This document shows, one piece after another, positions 1-8,849 of a stretch of DNA of 64,000 bases; the first letter of the stretch is position 1; each line of letters opens with the position of its first letter. Made by a program: the position numbers and the translations under genes. The notes below the pieces were generated by a model. The model was not told where the DNA came from and did not search any database. It saw only the letters and a list, made by a program, of their open reading frames with translations. Source of the DNA: Flexibacter flexilis DSM 6793 (GTDB taxonomy: Bacteria > Bacteroidota > Bacteroidia > Cytophagales > Flexibacteraceae); the NCBI RefSeq assembly GCF_900112255.1, contig NZ_FOLE01000006.1, positions 186,001-250,000 on the forward strand, read 5' to 3'.

Positions 1-1
1 T

Positions 2-3000
2 GCCTCAATTGCAAGCCAACTGGTTCGCCTTAATTGGAATGGAGAATCATTATCTAGCAACACGCCTCAGTTTTCGATGATTTCGGGTAGAGGCCAACTC
101 AATATGCCTGATGGGATAGAGCTTGCAGAAGAAAATGGCCAGAAATATTTATTGGTGGTGAATAATAGTGCCTCTCGTACCATAGCGGTTTATAATTTTG
201 GCAATTCGTATCTTAATAGTCCTTCAGTTTCTTCTTTTGTTGTAGATTCTGCGGTGTCTATTCAGCGTATTTCTATGATAAAAGACTGTAATCGCTGGTA
301 TGCATTGGTATCTGACCAGCAAGGAGGGGCGGTCGTAAGATTAGATTTCAGTAAAGGATTGCATCAAAAACCATCTTTTAAACGTATCTCAATTGGCACG
401 AATAAGTTTCCTACTGGCCTTAAGTTATGGCGTGATAATGGCAAATATTATGCTGTTGTGGTTTCTTTTTCCAATGATATAAATAATCACTTTAAGATTA
501 GCTTCGGTGATAAGATGGCAAATAATGCGATTTCTGTTACGGACATGGGAAATAATGGTGGATTGGCAAATAATATGGTTGGTTTTGATATGCTGACAAC
601 CAATAGCTCAGAAACCAAACTTATTGGTGTTTCAGCTGCTGTGCCTATCTTTGTGTATAAGTTTAAGTTTCCTAATCCTTGTAACGTTGCCAGTCCAATT
701 GTTGCAGGAGGGGATTCTGCTAATGTAATTTACACCCAAAATGGCAACTATAATATTGCCGTAACCGTTACGGATACCAATGGCAATAGTTATAGTATGT
801 CTCAGCCCATACAAGTAAAAAACCCCGTTACGGCTGATTTTATACAATCGGGAGGGTTTTGTAATGGTCAGACAGTTGTGTTTACTCACACGTCTGTTGT
901 AGATCCTAATACACAAGGACTTACCTACTCTTGGAACTTTGATGACCCAAGTTCTAGTGCTAATACCGCCACAACTCAGGATGCCAGCCACATATTTGCC
1001 CAAGCTGGCACTTATAACGTAACTTATAATGTTGGCTCTGGTTCAGGCTGTAATAGTCTCAAACAAAAAACTATTAAGATTTATAATCCTCCGCAAGCCA
1101 ATTTTTCATTCCAAAACTCAAGTATTGGGCTTTGTGCCAATGATTCCATTGCTTTTACCGATGCAAGTACCACCGATGTTGGCGACCAAATCAATGTTTA
1201 TCAATGGGTCATAAAAGATGCAAGCCAAGCGATCTTGTTCACGTCCTCCCGAAAGAATCCCAAATTCTTATTTACGGAAGTGGGTAGTTATACGGCAACC
1301 CTAACGGTTTGGGCAAATGGAGGCTGTGAAAATGTTGTAACCAAAACAGTAGATGTTACGAACTTGGGAGCCGCTGTTAGTATTGGGGTGAGTAATGATT
1401 TTTGCGAAGGATCGTCCGTGCATTTTACCACCAATAGCAATAGTGCTAACATTATAGATGTATTGTGGCATTTAGGCGATAACCAAACTTCTACCGAACT
1501 GAACCCTACTATAACTTATAGCAGTGCTGGGCAGCGTCAAATCACATTACAGGTAACCAATTCTGTTGGTTGTGTTAGTACTGTATCACAATCTATTACT
1601 ATTTATTCACGCCCAGAAGCAGTTATCAACACCAACACAGCCGCTTGCCGTAATAGCCCACTGATTTTAAGCGCGACATCATCTATTTCGGAAGGTCTGA
1701 TTACTAACTACGATTGGAGCTTTGGAGACGGCACGCCGACTCAAAATGCAGCAACCGTTTCGCATACTTATACTAATGTGGGGCTTTATAATGTAAAACT
1801 TATCATCACGACACAATATGGCTGTAAAGATACCGCTGATATTGTCATTTCGGTTGCACCATCGCCAACGGCTGCATTTTCGGCTCAGAGCATTTGTATG
1901 GGCAAACCAGTTACTTTTACCAATCAAAGTAGCAGTATTGGCGGTAGCCTCACGTATTTATGGCAGTTCCGCAATGCAACCAATACCGCCGATTTGGGAA
2001 CTTCTACACTTGCCAATCCAACATTTACCTTCGCAAACGCTGGGGTTTATCCTGTGATCCTTACAGTACAAGACGGACAATGCTCTAACACAACTTCTCA
2101 AAATATCGTGATTTCGGGCATACCACAGGCCAGTATTTCCATCGAAGAAGGCTGTGTGGGCACGCCGTTTACTTTCCATGACAATAGCACTTATCCAACC
2201 CCTTCGGATGTGCCTGTGGCTTGGTTCTGGACTATTACCCAAAACAGCCAAATCATTCAGACCATGACCACCCAAAACCCGCAAGTATTGTTGCCTGCCG
2301 GTACGGGTTATAGTGTACAACTCAAAATTTTCACCGAAAAAGGTTGCGAAGCGGCTTCTCCGATTTTCTCGTTCCCAGTAGCTGCGCCGCCAGTGGCTGC
2401 CTTTAATGTCCTAACTACTACGTTTACGGGTGCACCGTTTAATGTCAGTTTCCAAAATACGTCCAGCAATGCCGTTAATTATTTGTGGGATTTTGGCGAC
2501 GGACAAACCAGCACCGAAACCAGCCCGACGCATACTTATGCCGCTGAAGGTTTGTATATGGTTACACTCAAAGCCATACGCAATGCTTGTAGCGATACGG
2601 CAACGCATTCGGCTGGGGTTTTTGTCAATATCACCAAAGGTGTAAAATTGTCGAATTTGTCGGTGTCGGGTAGTGGTTCACTGACCATCGCCGCCCGCAT
2701 CCAAAACGAAAGTAATGTAGAGCTAAACACACTTACCATGAAGGCACAAACCAGCGACGGACTGACCATTCAGGAAACTTGGACGGGTAGTATTCTGCCA
2801 AATGCCGCGTTGGTTTATACGTTTGGGGCAAAACTTAATGTCCGTAACAATAATGTAGTGCCGTTTGTCTGTGCCGAAACGCAGCTACCAAATCCCGCAC
2901 AAGAAATTACGCCAGATAATAACAGTGCTTGCCAAGTGATAAGTAACAATTCGTTTTTGTTGGCTGTTAGCCCTGTGCCCGCCAATCAAACATTGAACAT

Positions 3001-3208
3001 TCGTTATTTGGTGGCGCAGGCCGACGAAGTAACGATTGAGCTAATAGATATGCTCGGCAAAAGGGTTTTTGTGGAAGAAAAAGGCACAATGGCCGCAGGC
3101 AAATACGAACAAGACATCGACTTGCAGCAAATGACGGCAGGAATGTATTATTTGCGCCTTATCGTCGGCAAACAAAAAGTTGGCGAAAAAGTCAGCGTGC
3201 AGCACTAA
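2..3208 (+). CDS. PKD-repeat surface protein with T9SS sorting domain (5' end outside window)
   Basis: The frame is open from base 2, so the first internal ATG at position 77 is not the true start and the gene is cut by the window edge. The visible part is about 1068 residues. The first ~200 residues look like propeller-type repeats (short hydrophobic strands, with phrases such as YVTN-like NNSASRTIAVYNFG). From about residue 225 to 880 there are some seven or eight PKD-type Ig domains, recognisable by repeated YxWxFGDG-like cores (YSWNFDD, YDWSFGDG, YLWDFGDG) followed by a Y-ASGxY-type strand. The last ~80 residues are a type A T9SS C-terminal domain (SPVPANQTLNIRY, then IDMLGK and AGMYYLRL). 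Known for the family: such proteins are exported by the type IX system and held on or released from the cell surface. The ligand or substrate is unknown; no enzymatic domain is visible. Confidence 0.88.
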   Translation, partial: ASIASQLVRLNWNGESLSSNTPQFSMISGRGQLNMPDGIELAEENGQKYLLVVNNSASRTIAVYNFGNSYLNSPSVSSFVVDSAVSIQRISMIKDCNRWYALVSDQQGGAVVRLDFSKGLHQKPSFKRISIGTNKFPTGLKLWRDNGKYYAVVVSFSNDINNHFKISFGDKMANNAISVTDMGNNGGLANNMVGFDMLTTNSSETKLIGVSAAVPIFVYKFKFPNPCNVASPIVAGGDSANVIYTQNGNYNIAVTVTDTNGNSYSMSQPIQVKNPVTADFIQSGGFCNGQTVVFTHTSVVDPNTQGLTYSWNFDDPSSSANTATTQDASHIFAQAGTYNVTYNVGSGSGCNSLKQKTIKIYNPPQANFSFQNSSIGLCANDSIAFTDASTTDVGDQINVYQWVIKDASQAILFTSSRKNPKFLFTEVGSYTATLTVWANGGCENVVTKTVDVTNLGAAVSIGVSNDFCEGSSVHFTTNSNSANIIDVLWHLGDNQTSTELNPTITYSSAGQRQITLQVTNSVGCVSTVSQSITIYSRPEAVINTNTAACRNSPLILSATSSISEGLITNYDWSFGDGTPTQNAATVSHTYTNVGLYNVKLIITTQYGCKDTADIVISVAPSPTAAFSAQSICMGKPVTFTNQSSSIGGSLTYLWQFRNATNTADLGTSTLANPTFTFANAGVYPVILTVQDGQCSNTTSQNIVISGIPQASISIEEGCVGTPFTFHDNSTYPTPSDVPVAWFWTITQNSQIIQTMTTQNPQVLLPAGTGYSVQLKIFTEKGCEAASPIFSFPVAAPPVAAFNVLTTTFTGAPFNVSFQNTSSNAVNYLWDFGDGQTSTETSPTHTYAAEGLYMVTLKAIRNACSDTATHSAGVFVNITKGVKLSNLSVSGSGSLTIAARIQNESNVELNTLTMKAQTSDGLTIQETWTGSILPNAALVYTFGAKLNVRNNNVVPFVCAETQLPNPAQEITPDNNSACQVISNNSFLLAVSPVPANQTLNIRYLVAQADEVTIELIDMLGKRVFVEEKGTMAAGKYEQDIDLQQMTAGMYYLRLIVGKQKVGEKVSVQH

Positions 3209-3232
3209 CATTATTTTCAATAACACAACTTG

Positions 3233-3267
3233 CCAGCCTTCGCCACCAACGCGAGGGCTGGTTTGTT
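3233..3267 (+). terminator. Intrinsic terminator after the PKD protein
   Basis: CCAGCC (3233-3238) pairs with GGCTGG (3256-3261), with a second CGC/GCG pairing inside, followed by a T-rich run. It lies 25 bases after the stop codon. Confidence 0.6.
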
Positions 3268-3431
3268 TTTGGGGAATTAAAAAGGTGCGTTGCGGTGTTG
3301 ATCCCAAAGCATTAACTTTTCTTTAACACAGCATTTCTACCCATTTTTGGAAAGATTGCATTAGTTTTGTTTTTGAAAAAGAATTTTATACCCAACATTC
3401 ATTTCTTTTACTCATAACTTTAGGATTTATC

Positions 3432-4607
3432 ATGAAAAAATGGATTGTACTGATTTGCCAATATTTCGTAGGCATTTTGTTTATTTTTTCGGGGCTAATC
3501 AAGCTCAACGACCCCGTAGGCACAGCCATCAAGCTCGAAGAATACTTTGACGTTTTTGCCGAAGACCACACGCTTGGCCTTTCGGTAATGTCTGGCCTTT
3601 GGCACTTTTTCGCTAGTTACGCCCTTACGCTTTCCGTGTTGGTGTGTGTGCTGGAAGTGGTGTTGGGGATTGCATTGTTGGCTTTGTATAAACCCAAAGC
3701 AACGGTTTGGAGCTTGTTCGGGCTGATTGCTTTTTTCTCGTTCCTGACGTTTTATTCTGCTTTTTTCAATAAAGTAACGGATTGCGGTTGCTTCGGCGAT
3801 GCCATCAAACTCACGCCTTGGGGTTCGTTTACCAAAGATATTGTATTGCTGGTGCTCATTTTGGTTTTGCTTTGGGGCAAAGAACATTTGCAGGCCAGTT
3901 GGTCAGAAAAAATTGCGATGAGTATCACGGTTGCGGGCACGGCAGCGGCATTTTTTGTGTCAATTTGGGCGATTCGTCATTTGCCTTTTATTGATTTCCG
4001 CCCTTACAAAGTAGGTGCCAATATTCCCGAATCCATGACCTTGCCGCCAGGTGTAGAGGGCGACAAATACGAATATGTGTTCAAACTTAAAAACTCCAAA
4101 TCGGGCGAAGAAAAGGAAATGAGCGATAAACTCTACACCGATTCGGGCATTTGGAAAGATACTACTTGGAAATATGTGGACAGAGTGGAAAAGCTCGTGA
4201 AAGCTGGCGCGAAACCCAAAATCACGGATTATAGCGTTTGGAACGACGAAGGCGACTTCACGAAACAGACTTTTGAAGGCAATAAATTTTGCATCATTAT
4301 CACCAACGTAGCCAAAACCAACCCAAGTGTATATCCGCAAATCAATGCGTTGGTAAAGCAACTGGAAAGTGTTTCGTCTGTTAAAATCGAACCGATTGTC
4401 CTGACGGCCTCCGACCACGCGACCTTTGAGGCGTTCCGCCACGAAGTGCAATTGGCTGTTCCGTACTATTACGCCGACGGCAAAGTTTTGAAAACCATCA
4501 TGCGTTCCGACCCAGGTTTCTGGTTGCTGCAAAATGGTGTAGTGAAAGGCAAATGGCATTACAACGACGTGCCAACCGCCGAAAAAGTCGCAGAAGCTTT
4601 GCACTAA
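3432..4607 (+). CDS. DoxX/MauE-like membrane protein with C-terminal soluble domain (BT_3928 type)
   Basis: This is a 391-residue protein. The N-terminal ~190 residues hold five hydrophobic segments and the sequence KLNDPVG near residue 25, with a DCGCFGDAIKLTPWG motif near residue 118; this cysteine-containing motif is typical of the DoxX-like/MauE group. The rest (about 200-391) is soluble and probably periplasmic, and its C-terminal half has a thioredoxin-like look without an obvious CxxC. The family is common in Bacteroidota and linked to redox or thiol handling in the envelope, but its exact role is not established. Start: ATG with a charged then hydrophobic N-terminus. The gene stands alone, closed by a hairpin. 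Confidence 0.75.
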   Translation: MKKWIVLICQYFVGILFIFSGLIKLNDPVGTAIKLEEYFDVFAEDHTLGLSVMSGLWHFFASYALTLSVLVCVLEVVLGIALLALYKPKATVWSLFGLIAFFSFLTFYSAFFNKVTDCGCFGDAIKLTPWGSFTKDIVLLVLILVLLWGKEHLQASWSEKIAMSITVAGTAAAFFVSIWAIRHLPFIDFRPYKVGANIPESMTLPPGVEGDKYEYVFKLKNSKSGEEKEMSDKLYTDSGIWKDTTWKYVDRVEKLVKAGAKPKITDYSVWNDEGDFTKQTFEGNKFCIIITNVAKTNPSVYPQINALVKQLESVSSVKIEPIVLTASDHATFEAFRHEVQLAVPYYYADGKVLKTIMRSDPGFWLLQNGVVKGKWHYNDVPTAEKVAEALH

Positions 4608-4616
4608 AGAGAATTG

Positions 4617-4656
4617 AAAAACCGATAAGTTACTTGTTTTCTTATCGGTTTTTTTG
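4617..4656 (+). terminator. Intrinsic terminator
   Basis: AAAACCGATAAG (4617-4629 region) pairs with CTTATCGGTTTT (4641-4652), followed by more T residues. It sits directly after the DoxX-like gene and 25 bases before the MFS gene, so the two are probably separate transcripts. Confidence 0.8.
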
Positions 4657-4682
4657 TTTGTATAAAATCGCATTTTAAATAA

Positions 4683-5888
4683 ATGACCAGCAATCAAATT
4701 CGTTTGGGACTAAAGGAAAACTGGCAACAATTCACGTTGTTGGTGGTGATAAATGCTTTTGTCGGGGGCATGGTGGGGCTGGAACGCAGTATTTTTCCGC
4801 AATTCGCCGCCACTGTTTTTGGGGTTACGTCCCGCACTGCCGTTCTTTCGTTTATCATGGCTTTTGGTTTGTCCAAAGCCATGACCAATTATTTTACGGG
4901 CAAGTTGGCAAGCCGATTCGGTCGCAAAAAATTGTTAGTAACAGGCTGGGTATTGGCCGTGCCGATACCGATTATTTTATTGTACGCGCCTCACTGGAAT
5001 TGGGTTGTTTTGGCAAATGTCTTGCTGGGTGTCAGTCAGGGACTTACGTGGAGTAGCACCGTCGTAATGAAAATTGACCTTGTCGGCGAAAAAGACAGAG
5101 GTTTGGCCATGGGACTCAATGAGTTTGCGGGTTATCTGGCCGTCGGCCTGATGGCTTTTGTGACGGGATATTTGGCCAGCCACTTTGGTATAAAACCGTA
5201 TCCGTTTTACGTGGGTTTGGGGATTGCATTGGCGGGTTTGGGCTTGTCGTGGGTTTTGGTGAAAGATACACAACATTTTGTAAATCAAGAAATTAAACAA
5301 ACTATTCGCCCAGCGTTAGATAATGTTTTTCTGCAAACTTCTTTCCAAAACAAAACGCTTAGTGCCATTACGCAAGCGGGTTTTGTTAATAACCTTAACG
5401 ATGGCATGATGTGGGGTTTGTTCCCGATGCTGCTACAAACACAGGCTTTCGACACGGCACAAATAGGCATTTTGGCGGCTGCATATCCTGTAGTTTGGGG
5501 TTCTGGGCAACTGTTCACAGGCAAGATGTCGGATATTTATTCCAAAAAGAAAATGCTTTTTTGGGGAATGTTGGCGCAAGGTTTCGCGATTTTGGCGATA
5601 GCTCGCACCCAAGATTTTGGCTTATTACTGGCTTTGGCCGCAGTGTTGGGCTTGGGAACGGCCTTGGTTTATCCTACGTTTTTGGCAGCTATCGCGGCTT
5701 TTACGCACCCCCAACAACGCGCAGAAAGTTTAGGTGCATTCAGATTTTGGCGCGATTTGGGCTATGCCGTCGGCGCGTTGGTGTCGGGACTGGTGGCCGA
5801 TGCGTTTGGACTAATGGCTTCCGTCTTGCTGATTGGCGCGGTTACGGTGCTCTCGGCGATAGTCGTGGCGTACCGAATGGAAAAATAA
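4683..5888 (+). CDS. Major facilitator superfamily transporter
   Basis: The 401-residue length and about twelve hydrophobic segments fit a single MFS permease of the inner membrane. The loop after the second and third segments reads GKLASRFGRKKLLVTG, which matches the family motif GxxxDRxGRR/K; a second copy, GKMSDIYSKKKMLFWG, occurs near residue 280, as expected from the internal two-fold repeat. The substrate cannot be told from sequence; drug or small metabolite export is usual for this type. The ATG at 4683 follows a terminator closely, so the promoter must overlap that hairpin or be very compact. Confidence 0.85.
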   Translation: MTSNQIRLGLKENWQQFTLLVVINAFVGGMVGLERSIFPQFAATVFGVTSRTAVLSFIMAFGLSKAMTNYFTGKLASRFGRKKLLVTGWVLAVPIPIILLYAPHWNWVVLANVLLGVSQGLTWSSTVVMKIDLVGEKDRGLAMGLNEFAGYLAVGLMAFVTGYLASHFGIKPYPFYVGLGIALAGLGLSWVLVKDTQHFVNQEIKQTIRPALDNVFLQTSFQNKTLSAITQAGFVNNLNDGMMWGLFPMLLQTQAFDTAQIGILAAAYPVVWGSGQLFTGKMSDIYSKKKMLFWGMLAQGFAILAIARTQDFGLLLALAAVLGLGTALVYPTFLAAIAAFTHPQQRAESLGAFRFWRDLGYAVGALVSGLVADAFGLMASVLLIGAVTVLSAIVVAYRMEK

Positions 5889-5918
5889 ATTGATTATAGA
5901 GTTAAAATTAAGTGTATA

Positions 5919-5959
5919 AAAAACCCGCAACCCCGTTGGTATTGGGATTGCGGGTTTTT
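5919..5959. terminator. Bidirectional terminator between convergent genes
   Basis: AAAAACCCGCAA (5919-5930) and TTGCGGGTTTTT (5948-5959) form a 12-bp stem with T runs in both directions. It separates the MFS gene from the convergent E1 gene. Confidence 0.85.
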
Positions 5960-5984
5960 GTTGATTTATGAAATTTAATTTTCT

Positions 5985-8393
5985 CTAAAATATCGCTGGA
6001 AAATCCGTTGGCGAAACCTCGTGCATAATCGCGTAAGCCGTTTCTACCACGTCGTCGGCGGAAGGTTTGGAGAAATAATCCCCGTCCGAAGAATAGGCTG
6101 GGCGGTGCGGCTTGGCCGTAATGGTTACAGGCGCAGAATCCAACCAACGATAACCGTTTTGAATTTCTAATACTTGTTGCATCATATAAGCCGTTGCGCC
6201 ACCTTCTACGTCTTCGTCCGCAAAAATTACGCGGTTGGTTTTTTTCAAAGATTCTACAATGCTATGGTTTACGTCAAAAGGTAAAAGAGTCTGTACGTCA
6301 ATTACTTCTACACTAATTCCCAACGTTTCGAGTGTAGCGGCAGCTTCCATCACGATGCGGCACATAGAGCCATACGTTACGATAGTAATGTCCGAACCTT
6401 CGCGCAAAGTTTCTGGTACGCCCAACGGCACAGTCATTTCACCGATGTTGGTAGGCATTTTTTCTTTGAGGCGGTAACCGTTCAAACATTCGATAATCAA
6501 AGCGGGTTCGTCAGACAGCAACATGGTATTATAGAAACCTGCGGCCTGTGTCATGTTACGCGGAACAAGTATGTTCATGCCGCGCAACGAATGCAGAATC
6601 ATGCCAATTGGCGAACCCGAATGCCAAACGCCTTCCAAACGGTGGCCGCGTGTGCGCACGATGAGCGGAGCTTTTTGGCCGCCTTTGGTGCGGTATTGCA
6701 AACACGCCAAATCGTCGGAAAGAATTTGTAAACCGTAAAGCAAATAATCCAGATACTGAATTTCGGTAATGGGGCGCAAGCCGCGCAAAGCTGCGCCAAT
6801 GCCTTGTCCCATAATCGTACATTCGCGAATACCCGTATCCGTGATGCGGATTTCATTATATTTTTCTTGCAAACCTGCAAAACCTTGATTCACGTCGCCA
6901 ATTTTGCCCACGTCTTCGCCGATAGCGAACACACGCGCATCACGTGCAAACATGGCATCAAAACAAGCCTGCATTACTTCGCGGCCATCTACCAACGGTG
7001 CCTCTTCGGCATATTCTGCGGGAACTGTGGCCACGCGCAAAGCCGCTTCCGCCGACTCGCTGTGCAAATGCGAGCTATAACGGTCGTGTGCTTTTTCTTT
7101 GGCCAATTCGTACCACGCTTGCAAGGCTTGGCGCGAAAGTGTATTTTCTTGGCGCGTGATTAGCAATGCTTTACGAACTGCTTTGTAGTGGTCGGAAAGA
7201 ATCGGGTTAGATGTTGCCGCTAAGGCTTCGCGCAATTGCCCAACGGCTTGGCTTTGTACCGATTCGGCGGCCAAGGCATCCAACAAGGCCAACACTTCGG
7301 CTTGTTCGGCTTTGATGCTTTGGGCAAAAGCATTCCATGCGGCACTACGTGCGTCTTTGGCTTCGTTAGCAGCTTGTTTTTCTATTTCGTCCAACTCGTC
7401 GGCGGTCGCAATTTCGTTTTCCAAAATCCACTCACGCATTTTTTTGAGGCAATCAAAATCAGCTTCCCATTCCAAACGCTCTTTGGATTTGTAACGCTCA
7501 TGGCTGCCCGACGTTGAGTGTCCTTGCGGCTGCGTCATTTCTTGCACGTGTACCAATACGGGTACGTGTTGCGTGCGGCAAAGTTCGGCAGCTTGTTGGT
7601 ACGTCTCGCAAAGCGCGGCGTAATCCCAACCACGAACCGTAAAAATTTCGAGGCCTTTTTCTTTGTTATTTCGCTGAAAACCAGCCAAAACTTTCGAGAT
7701 GTTGCCTTTGGTGGTGTGGTATTCTTTCGGAACAGAAATGCCGTATTCGTCGTCCCACACAGACATTAGCATTGGTACTTGCAACACGCCTGCGGCGTTG
7801 ATGGCTTCATAAAACATTCCTTCGGAAGTGGAAGCGTTGCCGATAGTGCCAAAAGCGATTTCGTTGCCGTTGTCCGAAAACGACGTATATTGATGTAAGG
7901 CGGGGTTTTGTCTGTACAATTTGGATGCGTAGGCCATGCCCAACAAACGCGGCATTTGGCCAGCGGTAGGGGAGATGTCTGACGAAGAGTTTTTGTGTTG
8001 GGTCAAGTTTTTCCAACTACCATCTTCGTTGAGCATACGCGTAGCAAAGTGGCCATTCATAAGCCTACCAGCCGAAGCGGGTTCGGCCTCTACGTCGGTG
8101 TGGGCGTAGAGTTGGGCAAAATATTGCTGAATAGTCAGCTCGCCAATCGCAAACATAAATGTTTGGTCGCGGTAATAGCCTGCACGAAAATCGCCATTGC
8201 GGAAGGCTTTGGCCATCGCCAATTGCGCTAATTCTTTCCCGTCACCGAAAATACCGAATTTAGCTTTGCCCATAAAAACTTCTTTGCGGCCTAGCAAACT
8301 GGCTTGGCGGCTGGCTTGACCCAAACGATAGTCGGCCAAAACACTTGCTTTGTCAATGGCAAGTAGCGTGTCTGAATGCTGTTTTTTTCCCAC
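5985..8393 (-). CDS. 2-oxoacid dehydrogenase E1, fused alpha and beta subunits
   Basis: The 802-residue protein joins an E1-alpha-like half (about 1-440) to an E1-beta half (about 460-802, starting near GREVMQACFDAMFARD and holding FAIGEDVGKIGDVNQGF). It belongs to the thiamine-diphosphate E1 enzymes of branched-chain or pyruvate-type dehydrogenase complexes, which oxidatively decarboxylate a 2-oxoacid and pass the acyl group to a lipoyl E2. Fused forms are common in Bacteroidota. Oddity: the cofactor motif, usually GDG followed ~25-30 residues later by NN, reads GNAS (about residue 181) and then WDDEYGIS, so acid and amide appear exchanged. The active-site STSEG and HSTSGSHERY segments are present. 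No E2 or E3 gene is adjacent, so the substrate is unassigned. Start: ATG, MGKKQHSD. Confidence 0.87.
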   Translation of the reverse strand: MGKKQHSDTLLAIDKASVLADYRLGQASRQASLLGRKEVFMGKAKFGIFGDGKELAQLAMAKAFRNGDFRAGYYRDQTFMFAIGELTIQQYFAQLYAHTDVEAEPASAGRLMNGHFATRMLNEDGSWKNLTQHKNSSSDISPTAGQMPRLLGMAYASKLYRQNPALHQYTSFSDNGNEIAFGTIGNASTSEGMFYEAINAAGVLQVPMLMSVWDDEYGISVPKEYHTTKGNISKVLAGFQRNNKEKGLEIFTVRGWDYAALCETYQQAAELCRTQHVPVLVHVQEMTQPQGHSTSGSHERYKSKERLEWEADFDCLKKMREWILENEIATADELDEIEKQAANEAKDARSAAWNAFAQSIKAEQAEVLALLDALAAESVQSQAVGQLREALAATSNPILSDHYKAVRKALLITRQENTLSRQALQAWYELAKEKAHDRYSSHLHSESAEAALRVATVPAEYAEEAPLVDGREVMQACFDAMFARDARVFAIGEDVGKIGDVNQGFAGLQEKYNEIRITDTGIRECTIMGQGIGAALRGLRPITEIQYLDYLLYGLQILSDDLACLQYRTKGGQKAPLIVRTRGHRLEGVWHSGSPIGMILHSLRGMNILVPRNMTQAAGFYNTMLLSDEPALIIECLNGYRLKEKMPTNIGEMTVPLGVPETLREGSDITIVTYGSMCRIVMEAAATLETLGISVEVIDVQTLLPFDVNHSIVESLKKTNRVIFADEDVEGGATAYMMQQVLEIQNGYRWLDSAPVTITAKPHRPAYSSDGDYFSKPSADDVVETAYAIMHEVSPTDFPAIF

Positions 8394-8849
8394 TTTGCTC
8401 TAATATGTTGTGAAAAGGTGTAATAATTTTTTGGCTGTGATTTTTGGCTATCAAAACTTTGGGGTAAATGGTAGCCTTGTAAAATTTTATTTGGTGTAAA
8501 TGCAATATTAGTCTTTCTGGTAAAATAAATAACAAACAAAAGACTGTTTAGCACCCAAAAATAATGGTTTTCTGTGTATTCGCAAACTTTTTTGAGCCCG
8601 ATTATATTGACGAATATTTGCGGATAAAAAATGTAAGAGATTGTTCTTTTAAAACAAATGCTTGCTTTTTTTAAATCGATATATAGGTACTTTTGTTTTT
8701 GTGTAAGTAAAAGAAATAATGATTCGTCATTTACTTGCTATGTGTGCAATAAAATACACGCCCTATTCATAACTTTAAGACCATTTCATGCCATATTTAA
8801 CTTCTAATTACTATTTTTGAACCAAACAGTTATCTAACATCTTTATTGA
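8394..8849. other. Divergent intergenic region, no gene seen
   Basis: This 456-base AT-rich stretch separates the divergent E1 and thrC genes. It holds one good Bacteroidota-type promoter toward thrC (separate entry) and a second isolated -7-like TATTTTTG at 8812-8819. I see no convincing small gene, RNA or repeat. Confidence 0.5.
8662..8695 (+). promoter_or_regulatory. Putative Bacteroidota promoter for thrC-nuoA
   Basis: TTG at 8662-8664 and TACTTTTG at 8688-8695 are 23 bases apart, at the upper limit of the TTG-N(17-23)-TAnnTTTG pattern. The implied leader is about 150 bases. Confidence 0.4.

Noticed and set aside
3960-4697. A 245-codon open frame on the minus strand
   Set aside because: It lies opposite the DoxX-like gene and crosses its terminator; its sequence is Phe-rich shadow text with no domain.
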